From: an uncultured Bacteroidota bacterium
GTDB taxonomy: Bacteria > Bacteroidota > Bacteroidia > Chitinophagales > Chitinophagaceae
Direction: 5' to 3'
NCBI GenBank assembly: GCA_946479615.1
Contig: CAMLGR010000216.1
Location: 1-5,661 of the forward strand
Length of the DNA: 5,661 bases
In this document: positions 1 through 5,278 of the stretch, one piece after another
How positions within the stretch are numbered: position 1 is the stretch's first letter
Layout of the letters: each line of letters starts with the position of its first letter
Made by a program: the position numbers and the translations under genes
Notes under the pieces: generated by a model
What the model saw: the letters and a program-made list of their open reading frames with translations, nothing else
What the model was told of the DNA's origin: nothing
Database searches by the model: none

Positions 1-182
1 GAAGGGATCAGTTCCAGTACATCATAAAAGGGGAGGGGAAAGAATACTGTTTCAATATCGTGGTATCCGTCATTGCGTTTCTGAAGTACCCGCAAACCCA
101 GGTTGATCTTGCAATTAGGAAAGGAGATCACAGATTCATAGATTTAGATGATTTCACAGATAAAAAAATAATGCTGATATAG
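1..182 (+). CDS. C-terminal end of an unrecognised protein (5' truncated by window edge)
   Basis: An open frame with codons starting at position 3 runs from the window edge to a TAG at 180-182, giving 59 residues. It begins [10 protein letters not shown] and ends [10 protein letters not shown]. The composition looks like a folded cytoplasmic protein: alternating hydrophobic strands ([15 protein letters not shown]), then a charged C-terminal stretch rich in Asp and Lys. There is no sorting tail, lipobox or obvious membrane segment, and I recognise no family. Both reverse-strand frames closest to coding quality are interrupted by stops and read poorly, which favours the plus strand. If real, the gene converges on the nuclease-family gene that ends at 226, with only 43 bp between the stops and no clear terminator in the gap. 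The start codon and most of the protein lie outside the window. Confidence 0.55.
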   Translation, partial: RDQFQYIIKGEGKEYCFNIVVSVIAFLKYPQTQVDLAIRKGDHRFIDLDDFTDKKIMLI

Positions 183-225
183 TATGATGTAGCCTGCGAA
201 ATCTGCATTGACCGGTTAACCTGTG

Positions 226-831
226 TTATCGTTTTCTTTTCCGGGCATTTATTTCATCCCGGATCGCAATAGCGCGGATATAATCTTCGCTTTCCAGTAC
301 ATCGTTAAGCAGGGTGTTCAGTTCTTCTACAGTCATGGTCTTGAGATCTTCGTTACCGGTCACGCCATGTTCTTCTACCACTACTTCCTGTTTTGTTTTT
401 TTCTTTTTGCTCTTATCGGTGTCTTCCATTAGTATACCGGCGCTTTCAAGAATGTTTTCGTAGGTATAAATGGGGCAACCAAAGCGAACGGCCAGTGCCA
501 GTGCATCGGAAGTGCGGGAATCGATTTCTATGGTATCGTTTTCGGAAGAACAAACCAGTTTGGAGTAAAAAATACCTTCCTGCAGGTCGCAGATAATGAT
601 CTCGTGAAGATCGATAGCAAATGCGTTCAGGAAATTCTTCATCAGGTCATGTGTCAGGGGGCGGCTCGGTTGCATTTTTTCCAGCGCAACCGCGATCGCC
701 TGGGCTTCAAATCCGCCAATCACGATAGGTAACCTTCTGAGCCCGTTGACTTCACCCAAAACGACGGCATAGGAATGAGTTTGCGTAATGCTGTGGGATA
801 AAGCGACTATTTCCAGTTCGATTTTCTTCAT
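226..831 (-). CDS. Bifunctional nuclease (BFN/DUF151) family protein with C-terminal UVR motif
   Basis: This 201-residue protein has the two-part architecture common in Bacteroidota. Residues 1-133 form the BFN (DUF151) domain, with the family's conserved stretches LPIVIGGFEAQAIAVALE (34-51), RPLTHDLMKNFLNAF (57-71) and DSRTSDALALAVRFGCPIY (104-122). A flexible lysine-rich linker follows (about 139-163, KSKKKKTK then EVVVEEHG). Residues 166-199 form a UVR-type helical hairpin (MTVEELNTLLNDVLESEDYIRAIAIRDEI), like the UvrB/UvrC interaction motif. Plant and bacterial relatives are reported to have DNase and RNase activity, but the physiological role in bacteria is poorly defined, so nuclease function here is by family only. 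The ATG at 829-831 begins directly with the conserved MKKIELEIVAL segment and is secure. The gene lies downstream of etfBA and the exported-protein gene, but a terminator-like hairpin at 884-900 suggests it has its own promoter. No signal peptide is present, so it should be cytoplasmic. Confidence 0.93.
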   Translation of the reverse strand: MKKIELEIVALSHSITQTHSYAVVLGEVNGLRRLPIVIGGFEAQAIAVALEKMQPSRPLTHDLMKNFLNAFAIDLHEIIICDLQEGIFYSKLVCSSENDTIEIDSRTSDALALAVRFGCPIYTYENILESAGILMEDTDKSKKKKTKQEVVVEEHGVTGNEDLKTMTVEELNTLLNDVLESEDYIRAIAIRDEINARKRKR

Positions 832-883
832 AAAATATCACACGAAACTAAGGTTTTTACACAAAAAAAAACAGGATAAAAAT

Positions 884-900
884 TCCACCTTTTCAGTGGA
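884..900 (-). terminator. Intrinsic terminator after the exported-protein gene
   Basis: Immediately after the TAA at 901-903, reading the minus strand, a 5-bp perfect stem TCCAC/GTGGA encloses a 7-base loop (TGAAAAG). It is followed by ATTTTTA, and about 12 bases further on by a run of nine T (863-871). The stem is short, so termination may be partial. The position right at the stop codon and the two T-tracts support the call. Confidence 0.6.
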
Positions 901-1569
901 TTACTCGTTGTACCTGAGCTTATAATCCTTTGGGTAACGAAACACAGACCGCTTTAGTCTTTTTGCGCTTCGTATTTCTTTTGCCTCCGTATGAAGAGCA
1001 AGTTTCATACCTGCCTGGCCGATGTTTATATCCGAACCCAGGGCCAGCCTGCCATTTGTAAATAAAGGCACCATTTGTATCATTTTCAGTGAATCGGGCA
1101 CTGGGAAAAACAGGTCGCTGGCATACCAGATCTTTATTTCGCCGGAAGTGGTGAGTACACTCCTGTCTTTTTTTTCCTGTTTTGAAAACTGACCGGAGCT
1201 GAATGCTTTGCAGGGATGCCCAAGGATGGTGCCGGTGCCGTCTTCCTTTAATAGGGGTAATTCCTGTTTACTACCGGGGCCTGTCAACTGTTCTCTTTCT
1301 ACTTCTTTTCTATCCTCCTTAACCCGGTCAATCACTCCTTTTTTAAAATCCAGGATGATCGTTTCATTTTTATAGCCGGCCCCGGCGGGTGCTTTTTTAA
1401 GGGTAGTTATAAATTTGATCTTATCTTTTTTAAACCATGTATCGATCGCCACCTGCAGGTTACTGTCTTTCGATACCAGCAGGTAATGAACAGTGCCTTC
1501 AAATCTTTTTTGAGCAGTTACTGTAGCAGCAATCGTTAGTGATAATATAATAGTTAACAGGTAGCGCAT
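901..1569 (-). CDS. Small exported protein of unknown function (DUF4412/GLPGLI-like)
   Basis: With the ATG at 1567-1569 this is a 222-residue protein. An in-frame TTG four codons upstream (MAFFMRYLL) is possible, but it lies inside a terminator hairpin and adds nothing to the signal peptide, so I prefer the ATG. Residues 1-19 are a classical signal peptide: MRYLLTIILSLTIAATVTA, a hydrophobic core with an AxA-like site before Gln20. There is no lipobox cysteine, so a periplasmic or outer-surface location is likely. The mature part starts FEGTVHYLL and contains TILGHPCKAF (114-123), EIKIWYASDLFFPVP (144-158) and a C-terminal DYKLRY. These features resemble DUF4412/GLPGLI-type Bacteroidota proteins, in which a Gly-x-x-Cys-Lys element and an 'IWY..dl' element recur. 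That resemblance is from memory of the pattern and is not proven. Cys120 is the only cysteine. No catalytic motif is visible and the function is unknown. A terminator-like hairpin follows its stop. Confidence 0.8.
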   Translation of the reverse strand: MRYLLTIILSLTIAATVTAQKRFEGTVHYLLVSKDSNLQVAIDTWFKKDKIKFITTLKKAPAGAGYKNETIILDFKKGVIDRVKEDRKEVEREQLTGPGSKQELPLLKEDGTGTILGHPCKAFSSGQFSKQEKKDRSVLTTSGEIKIWYASDLFFPVPDSLKMIQMVPLFTNGRLALGSDINIGQAGMKLALHTEAKEIRSAKRLKRSVFRYPKDYKLRYNE

Positions 1570-1603
1570 AAAAAAGGCCAAATGAAAGTTACTTCATCCG
1601 GCC
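1570..1603 (-). terminator. Intrinsic terminator after etfA, abutting the next start codon
   Basis: Read on the minus strand, GGCCGGATGAA (1603-1593) pairs with TTCATTTGGCC (1586-1576) around a 6-base loop. This makes an 11-bp stem in RNA that includes two G-U wobbles, and it is followed at once by six T (1575-1570). On the plus strand the two wobble positions become A/C mismatches, so the structure is specific to minus-strand transcription. It sits about 35 bases after the etfA stop. Its T-tract touches the ATG of the following gene at 1567-1569. Confidence 0.7.
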
Positions 1604-1638
1604 GGTTTCCCCATGTGTGTCGATCGTTCAGTTTGCGA

Positions 1639-2601
1639 TTACGCTGATTTTAATTTTTTGATGGCTTCCGTCAGTTTAGGTACTACTTCAAATGCATCGC
1701 CTACAATTCCATAATCGGCGGCTTTGAAGAAAGGAGCTTCGGGATCTTTATTGATAACCACAATGACTTTACTCCTGTTAACACCGGCCAGGTGCTGGAT
1801 AGCGCCGGAGATACCGATGGCGATATAAAGATTCGGGGCAATAGCAATACCGGTTTGTCCTACGTGTTCATTATGCGGGCGCCAGTGTGCATCGGCTACC
1901 GGGCGGCTGCAGGCAGTAGCAGCATGCAATACTTTGGCGAGATCTTCTATCATACCCCAGTTTTCAGGTCCTTTTAATCCGCGGCCGGCACTCACTACGA
2001 TCTCTGCTTCTGTCAGAGGAACTTCACCGCTTGCTTTGGTTACATTGGTCACTTTTACTTTAGCGGCATCTATCGTTGCATTGAACGGGACCACTTCGGC
2101 AGTGCCTTCTCCCGCTTTTACCTGGTAGGCATTCGGGCTTAGTGCAATGATCTTTACGGCTGTGGTGACGGATATATTGGCAAATGCTTTCCCGGAGAAA
2201 ACATTTTTCTTCACGACAAATCCATTCGAGGTATCGGGTAATGCCACGGCGCCGGAAACCAATCCTGCTTTTAAGCGGACAGACAACCGTGGTGCGATTG
2301 CTTTTCCATCTACATTATTGGAAAATACAATAACAGTTGCGGCGCTGGCTTCGGCTACCTGTGCAATCACTTTGGTATACACCTGTGCGTCCATCTGTTT
2401 CAGTGATTCCTGGTTGACATGATGTATTTTCTTTACACCATATTTTCCCAATGCGGCAAGGTCTTCGGTAACAGTGCCCAGTACCACGCCTTCAGCGGTA
2501 GTGCCTAACTGTTCTGCTACTTTAGCCCCATAGGTCAGCACTTCAAGCGATGCTTTCTTTACATGACCTTCTGCTGTATCGATAAATATTAAAACTGACA
2601 T
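1639..2601 (-). CDS. etfA: Electron transfer flavoprotein alpha subunit (EtfA/FixB family)
   Basis: EtfA pairs with EtfB to form the soluble FAD-containing electron carrier that accepts electrons from acyl-CoA and other flavin dehydrogenases and passes them to ETF:quinone oxidoreductase. The 320-residue protein has the full family layout. The N-terminal ETF Rossmann-like domain is at about 1-190 (starting MSVLIFIDTAEGHVKK). The C-terminal FAD-binding domain carries GRGLKGPEN (206-214), CSRPVADA (231-238), VGQTG (247-251), YIAIGISGAIQHLAG (259-273), NKDPEAP (284-290) and ADYGIVGD (295-302). These are the residues that wrap the FAD in characterised ETFs, and all appear intact. I placed the start at the ATG at 2599-2601. 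The frame stays open upstream to a GTG at 2664, but those 21 codons are translated AT-rich repeat and lack family similarity. It lies 76 bp downstream of etfB and is very likely cotranscribed with it, with a terminator hairpin after the stop. Confidence 0.97.
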   Translation of the reverse strand: MSVLIFIDTAEGHVKKASLEVLTYGAKVAEQLGTTAEGVVLGTVTEDLAALGKYGVKKIHHVNQESLKQMDAQVYTKVIAQVAEASAATVIVFSNNVDGKAIAPRLSVRLKAGLVSGAVALPDTSNGFVVKKNVFSGKAFANISVTTAVKIIALSPNAYQVKAGEGTAEVVPFNATIDAAKVKVTNVTKASGEVPLTEAEIVVSAGRGLKGPENWGMIEDLAKVLHAATACSRPVADAHWRPHNEHVGQTGIAIAPNLYIAIGISGAIQHLAGVNRSKVIVVINKDPEAPFFKAADYGIVGDAFEVVPKLTEAIKKLKSA

Positions 2602-2603
2602 AG

Positions 2604-2683
2604 AATTTGATGATTTAAAATTTGACAATTTGGAAATGAAGATTATAGCACCAGCAATCAGCACATTGCCAAATCAATCAAAT
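2604..2683 (-). repeat. AT-rich degenerate repeat with hairpin potential between etfB and etfA
   Basis: The 76-bp gap between the two etf genes is built from degenerate copies of AATTTGA/ATTTGG on the plus strand (2604-2610, 2619-2625, 2627-2633) and their inverse CCAAAT/TCAAAT (2669-2674, 2678-2683). The inverse copies overlap the etfB stop. The outer copies form an imperfect inverted repeat: ATTTGA-CA-ATTTGG against CCAAAT-CAA-TCAAAT, 6+6 bp with a small asymmetric bulge. Inside it is a smaller perfect hairpin, GCAAT (2654-2658) with ATTGC (2665-2669) around CAGCAC; this shares base 2669 with the outer stem, so one pair must give way. Short AT-rich units of this look are common between genes in this group, but whether this one is dispersed in the genome cannot be judged from one copy. 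Confidence 0.5.
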
Positions 2684-3421
2684 CGCTTTCGCTTCTTCAT
2701 GTAATAATCTTACCAGTTCCTCTACATGTTCAGGATCTACCAGTTTAACGCCGGCTTTGGCAGGAGGTACTCCAAAACCGGTTACCGTGGTAAGTACATC
2801 CGCAGCCGTTGGTTCCACTACTTTCAATGGTTTTGTCCGGGCTGCCATGATACCGCGCATATTGGGAATACGTTGTTCGGCCATTCCTTTTTGCGCACTG
2901 ACCACAACGGGTAATGCGACTTCATTTATTTCTTCGCCACCTTCTATTTCGCGGGTGATGGTGGCGGTGCTCCCGTTCAATTCGAATTTAGTGGCAAGTG
3001 ATACATAGGGAAGATCGAGCAATTCGGATACCATGCCACCGATAGAAGAACCATTGAAATCGATCGTTTCCTTACCGGTAAAGATCAGGTCGTAGCCGCC
3101 GTCTTTGGCAACAGCCGCGATCTGGGAAGCGATGTAAAAGCTATCATGGCTATCGGCATTTACCCGGATGGCTTCGTCGCCACCCAATGCCAGGGCCTTG
3201 CGGATAATGGGTTCTGCATCGGCAGCGCCGACGGTCACGAGGTGGATAGTAGTGGCGGTATCCTTCTCTTTCAATTCAATCGCACGTACCAGCGCATACC
3301 ATTCATCATAGGGGTTGATGATCCATTGCACCCCATTGTTGTCGAATTTCGTGTTGTTATCGGTGAAAGCTATTTTTGCCGTTGTATCCGGCGTTTTACT
3401 GATACAAACAAGGATTTTCAT
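2678..3421 (-). CDS. etfB: Electron transfer flavoprotein beta subunit (EtfB/FixA family)
   Basis: This is the partner of EtfA in the FAD/AMP electron-transfer flavoprotein; the beta subunit supplies the AMP site and the loop that recognises dehydrogenases. The 247-residue length is normal for the family. Visible landmarks are the N-terminal MKILVCISKTPDT strand, INPYDEWYALVRAIELKE (35-52), VTVGAADAEPIIRKALALGGDEAIRV (62-87) and TGKETIDFNGSSIGGMVSELLDLP (115-138), where the nucleotide phosphates bind. The ETF-beta signature follows: REIEGGEE-INEV-ALPVVVSA (157-176), then IPNMRGIMAARTKPL (185-199). The ATG at 3419-3421 starts exactly at the conserved MKILV and is secure. It is the first gene of an etfB-etfA unit. 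A good TAnnTTTG element lies 68 bases upstream and the leader has two short hairpins. It is divergent from the TPR-tilS pair. Partner dehydrogenases and the quinone oxidoreductase are not in the window. Confidence 0.97.
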   Translation of the reverse strand: MKILVCISKTPDTTAKIAFTDNNTKFDNNGVQWIINPYDEWYALVRAIELKEKDTATTIHLVTVGAADAEPIIRKALALGGDEAIRVNADSHDSFYIASQIAAVAKDGGYDLIFTGKETIDFNGSSIGGMVSELLDLPYVSLATKFELNGSTATITREIEGGEEINEVALPVVVSAQKGMAEQRIPNMRGIMAARTKPLKVVEPTAADVLTTVTGFGVPPAKAGVKLVDPEHVEELVRLLHEEAKAI

Positions 3422-3443
3422 TCGCTTTGTTTTTGATGTTCAG

Positions 3444-3467
3444 CTCCCGGAAAGAGGCTAACGGGAG
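3444..3467 (-). other. Hairpin in the etfB leader (CTCCCG/CGGGAG)
   Basis: A perfect 6-bp GC-rich inverted repeat, CTCCCG at 3444-3449 and CGGGAG at 3462-3467, encloses 12 bases, midway between the predicted etfB promoter and its ATG. No T-tract follows in the minus direction, so it does not look like a terminator. It could be an mRNA structure or a protein-binding palindrome. Confidence 0.4.
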
Positions 3468-3468
3468 G

Positions 3469-3486
3469 TAGTTGTTTATGCAACTA
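3469..3486 (-). other. Stem-loop at the predicted 5' end of the etfB mRNA
   Basis: TAGTTG (3469-3474) and CAACTA (3481-3486) form a perfect 6-bp stem with a 6-base loop. It begins within a few bases of where transcription from the TATCTTTG element (3490-3497) should start, so the mRNA would begin almost directly with a hairpin. Such 5'-terminal stems can protect mRNAs from decay; that role here is inference. Confidence 0.4.
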
Positions 3487-3489
3487 AAG

Positions 3490-3497
3490 CAAAGATA
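3490..3497 (-). promoter_or_regulatory. Candidate -7 promoter element for etfBA
   Basis: On the minus strand the sequence is TATCTTTG, an exact match to the Bacteroidota primary-sigma -7 consensus TAnnTTTG. It lies 68 bases upstream of the etfB ATG, implying a leader of roughly 60 bases. The usual TTTG/TTG at -33 is not evident at normal spacing (around 3515-3521 the minus strand reads as an A-rich tract), so the call rests on the -7 element and its position alone. Confidence 0.5.
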
Positions 3498-3545
3498 AGT
3501 GTTGATAGCCGATTTTTTGTTATAAAAACAGAAATTTTTTCAGGC

Positions 3546-3857
3546 ATGGAGCGTATCGAAAAATTACAGCAATTCCTGCAGGACAATCCCTCGGATAGTT
3601 TTGTGCAGCATGCCCTGGCGCTGGAATATATCAAACTGGGTAATGATGAGGAGGGGCAAAAATTATTCGAACAATTACTGGAACGCGACCCGGCTTATAT
3701 CGGCAGTTACTATCACCTGGGTAAATTACTGGAACGGGTGAATAATACGGAGCAGGCGATAAAAGTATATGAAAAAGGAATGGAGCAGGCAAGGAAGGCC
3801 GGAGATCAGCATGCGTTGGGAGAATTGAGAGGAGCGTATGAAGAATTGACTTTTTAA
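3546..3857 (+). CDS. Small tetratricopeptide-repeat protein
   Basis: This 103-residue, all-helical, acidic protein is built of two TPR-like units. Residues 17-50 (SDSFVQHALALEYIKLGNDEEGQKLFEQLLERDPA) and 51-84 (YIGSYYHLGKLLERVNNTEQAIKVYEKGMEQAR) carry the typical small-residue/aromatic TPR spacing and the DP turn between repeats. A C-terminal capping helix (about 86-101) ends at LTF. It has no signal peptide or membrane segment, so it should be cytoplasmic, presumably as a protein-protein adaptor; the partner is unknown. The start at 3546 immediately precedes the amphipathic ERIEKLQQFLQDNP helix, which is a standard opening for these short Bacteroidota TPR proteins. It lies 13 bp upstream of tilS on the same strand, so cotranscription is likely. 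No good promoter match could be found in the 124 bp upstream. Confidence 0.88.
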   Translation: MERIEKLQQFLQDNPSDSFVQHALALEYIKLGNDEEGQKLFEQLLERDPAYIGSYYHLGKLLERVNNTEQAIKVYEKGMEQARKAGDQHALGELRGAYEELTF

Positions 3858-3870
3858 CAGGATACATATT

Positions 3871-5205
3871 ATGCAGATGATACAACAGTTTCAACAATCA
3901 TTGCAAAAAGCAAACACCGGCAGCAGTCGTTTATTGCTGGCTGTCAGCGGTGGCATCGATTCTGTTGTGTTATGCGAACTATGCAGGCAGGCGGGATTTG
4001 AATTTATCATTGCCCATTGCAATTTCCGGTTAAGAGGAGAGGAGAGTGAAAGAGATGAACGTTTTGTAAAAGAACTGGCAACGCAATATGGTGTGAACGT
4101 ATTGGTGAAGAAATTCGATACGGACAAGTATGCGGAAGAGAAAAAAGTATCTATCCAGGTAGCTGCGCGGGAATTACGTTATGAATGGTTTAAAGGCCTG
4201 GTGGAAACAGATAAGCTGGCGGATTATGCATTGACAGCTCATCATGCGGATGATAATGCAGAAACTGTGCTGATGAACTTTTGCCGGGGCACCGGTTTGC
4301 ATGGATTGACCGGTATTCCTTTTCAAACAGGTTACCTGCTTCGTCCTTTACTGGGATTTTCCAAACAGGAACTGGTTGAATTTGCCAACCAGCATCAATT
4401 GAAATTTGTAGAGGATTCATCGAATCAATCTTCGAAATATACACGTAATCTTTTTCGCAACGAGATTATTCCGCTGGCGGAAAAAGTGTATCCGCAATTA
4501 AAAGAGAATCTACAGGACAATATCAAACGATTTGCCGCTATCGAAGAATTGTATAAGCTGGCTACTGCTGAATTAAAAAAGAAGTTATGCCGCAGTAAAG
4601 GGAAGGAATTGCATATTCCTGTCCGGCAACTGATGAAATATAATAACCGTGCGCTTGTTTATGAGATCATTGCGGAGTATGGCTTTTCGGAAAAGCAGGT
4701 AGAAGAAGTGATCAAACTCGCGGATAGCGATTCCGGTAAATATATCATATCGCCTGCGGGCAACTGTCAATTGATCAAACACCGTCATTGGTTTATCATT
4801 GCTCCGAAAAAAGATCCGGGGGCTGCTACTATTATCATTGAGGAAAATGATGGGCTGGTCAATTATGAGACCGGCTCTTTGCAAATCGAAAAGATCAATA
4901 GTAAAAAGATTACTGCACAGGCAAATAGCAATTTTGCAACAGTGGATAGCAGAGAGATCAGGTTTCCCTTATTATTACGCAGGTGGAAGCAGGGCGATTA
5001 TTTTTATCCATTGGGAATGAAAAAAAAGAAAAAGCTGTCCCGTTTTTTTATCGATCAGAAACTTTCCAAAAGCAATAAGGAAAATGTGTGGGTGCTGGAG
5101 AATAAAAAGATCGTGTGGGTAGTAGGTATGCGGATCGATGAGAGGTATAAGATAACTGAACGTACGAAAGATGCCTTACAGATAAAATTCACGCCAAAGC
5201 CATAA
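3871..5205 (+). CDS. tilS: tRNA(Ile)-lysidine synthase
   Basis: TilS uses ATP and lysine to convert C34 of the CAU-anticodon isoleucine tRNA to lysidine, which lets it read AUA and be charged with isoleucine. The 444-residue protein is full length for the long form. The N-terminal PP-loop ATPase domain has SGGIDS (26-31), HCNFRLRGEESERDE (49-63), the HHADDNAETVLMNFCRGTGLHGLTGIP block (124-150), RPLLGFSK (158-165) and EDSSN...RNLFRN (181-197), all strongly conserved. A helical middle region (about 205-300) follows. The C-terminal tRNA-binding domain has RRWKQGDYFYPLGMKKKKKLSRFFIDQKLSK (370-400) and ends near RIDERYKITERTKDALQIKF. The ATG at 3871 is 13 bp after the TPR stop; a second ATG two codons in (3877) is equally compatible with the family. 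An A8 run and a T7 run interrupted by only 15 bases lie in the C-terminal coding region. A bidirectional terminator follows the stop. Confidence 0.97.
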   Translation: MQMIQQFQQSLQKANTGSSRLLLAVSGGIDSVVLCELCRQAGFEFIIAHCNFRLRGEESERDERFVKELATQYGVNVLVKKFDTDKYAEEKKVSIQVAARELRYEWFKGLVETDKLADYALTAHHADDNAETVLMNFCRGTGLHGLTGIPFQTGYLLRPLLGFSKQELVEFANQHQLKFVEDSSNQSSKYTRNLFRNEIIPLAEKVYPQLKENLQDNIKRFAAIEELYKLATAELKKKLCRSKGKELHIPVRQLMKYNNRALVYEIIAEYGFSEKQVEEVIKLADSDSGKYIISPAGNCQLIKHRHWFIIAPKKDPGAATIIIEENDGLVNYETGSLQIEKINSKKITAQANSNFATVDSREIRFPLLLRRWKQGDYFYPLGMKKKKKLSRFFIDQKLSKSNKENVWVLENKKIVWVVGMRIDERYKITERTKDALQIKFTPKP

Positions 5206-5227
5206 GAGATTCTATAGTAGAAATAAA

Positions 5228-5261
5228 AAAAGCCCCGCCTTACGGATAAGACAGGGCTTTT
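5228..5261. terminator. Terminator hairpin shared by convergent tilS and T9SS-protein gene
   Basis: AAAAGCCC (5228-5235) and GGGCTTTT (5254-5261) flank an inner stem CTTA/TAAG (5239-5242, 5247-5250) with loop CGGA. On the minus strand all 15 positions pair in RNA, two of them as U-G, and seven T follow the GC stem. On the plus strand those two positions are C/A mismatches and the T-tract is only four, then GGTGTTTTC. It should therefore work in both directions but best for the minus-strand gene ending at 5279. It begins 22 bases after the tilS stop. Confidence 0.85.
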
Positions 5262-5278
5262 GGTGTTTTCGGCCAGTA

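Noticed and set aside
211..224. Near-palindrome ACCGGTTAACCTGT (12 of 14 symmetric) between the two convergent genes.
   Set aside because: It has no loop or T-tract, so it is not a terminator. One short imperfect palindrome is not enough to call an operator.
832..871. Possible promoter for the nuclease-family gene: minus-strand TAGTTTCG after a T9G tract.
   Set aside because: The -7 element has a mismatch and the TTTG is only about 11 bases away, instead of the usual spacing near 19. A promoter is expected here, but this match is too weak to list.
2602..2664. Upstream extension of etfA to a GTG at 2664 (21 extra residues, hydrophobic start).
   Set aside because: The extension translates the AT-rich intergenic repeat, and family members start at the MSVLIF segment. 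The ATG at 2601 gives a normal 320-residue EtfA.
2644..2673. TTGGCA and TATAAT on the minus strand 19 bases apart, resembling an E. coli sigma-70 promoter for etfA.
   Set aside because: Bacteroidota primary sigma factors use TTTG/TAnnTTTG rather than this consensus, the spacing is long, and the region is low-complexity AT-rich repeat. It is probably coincidental.
1792..3436. Several plus-strand open frames of 61-96 codons opposite etfA and etfB.
   Set aside because: They are antisense shadows of two strongly conserved genes, with no domain-like content or independent start signals.
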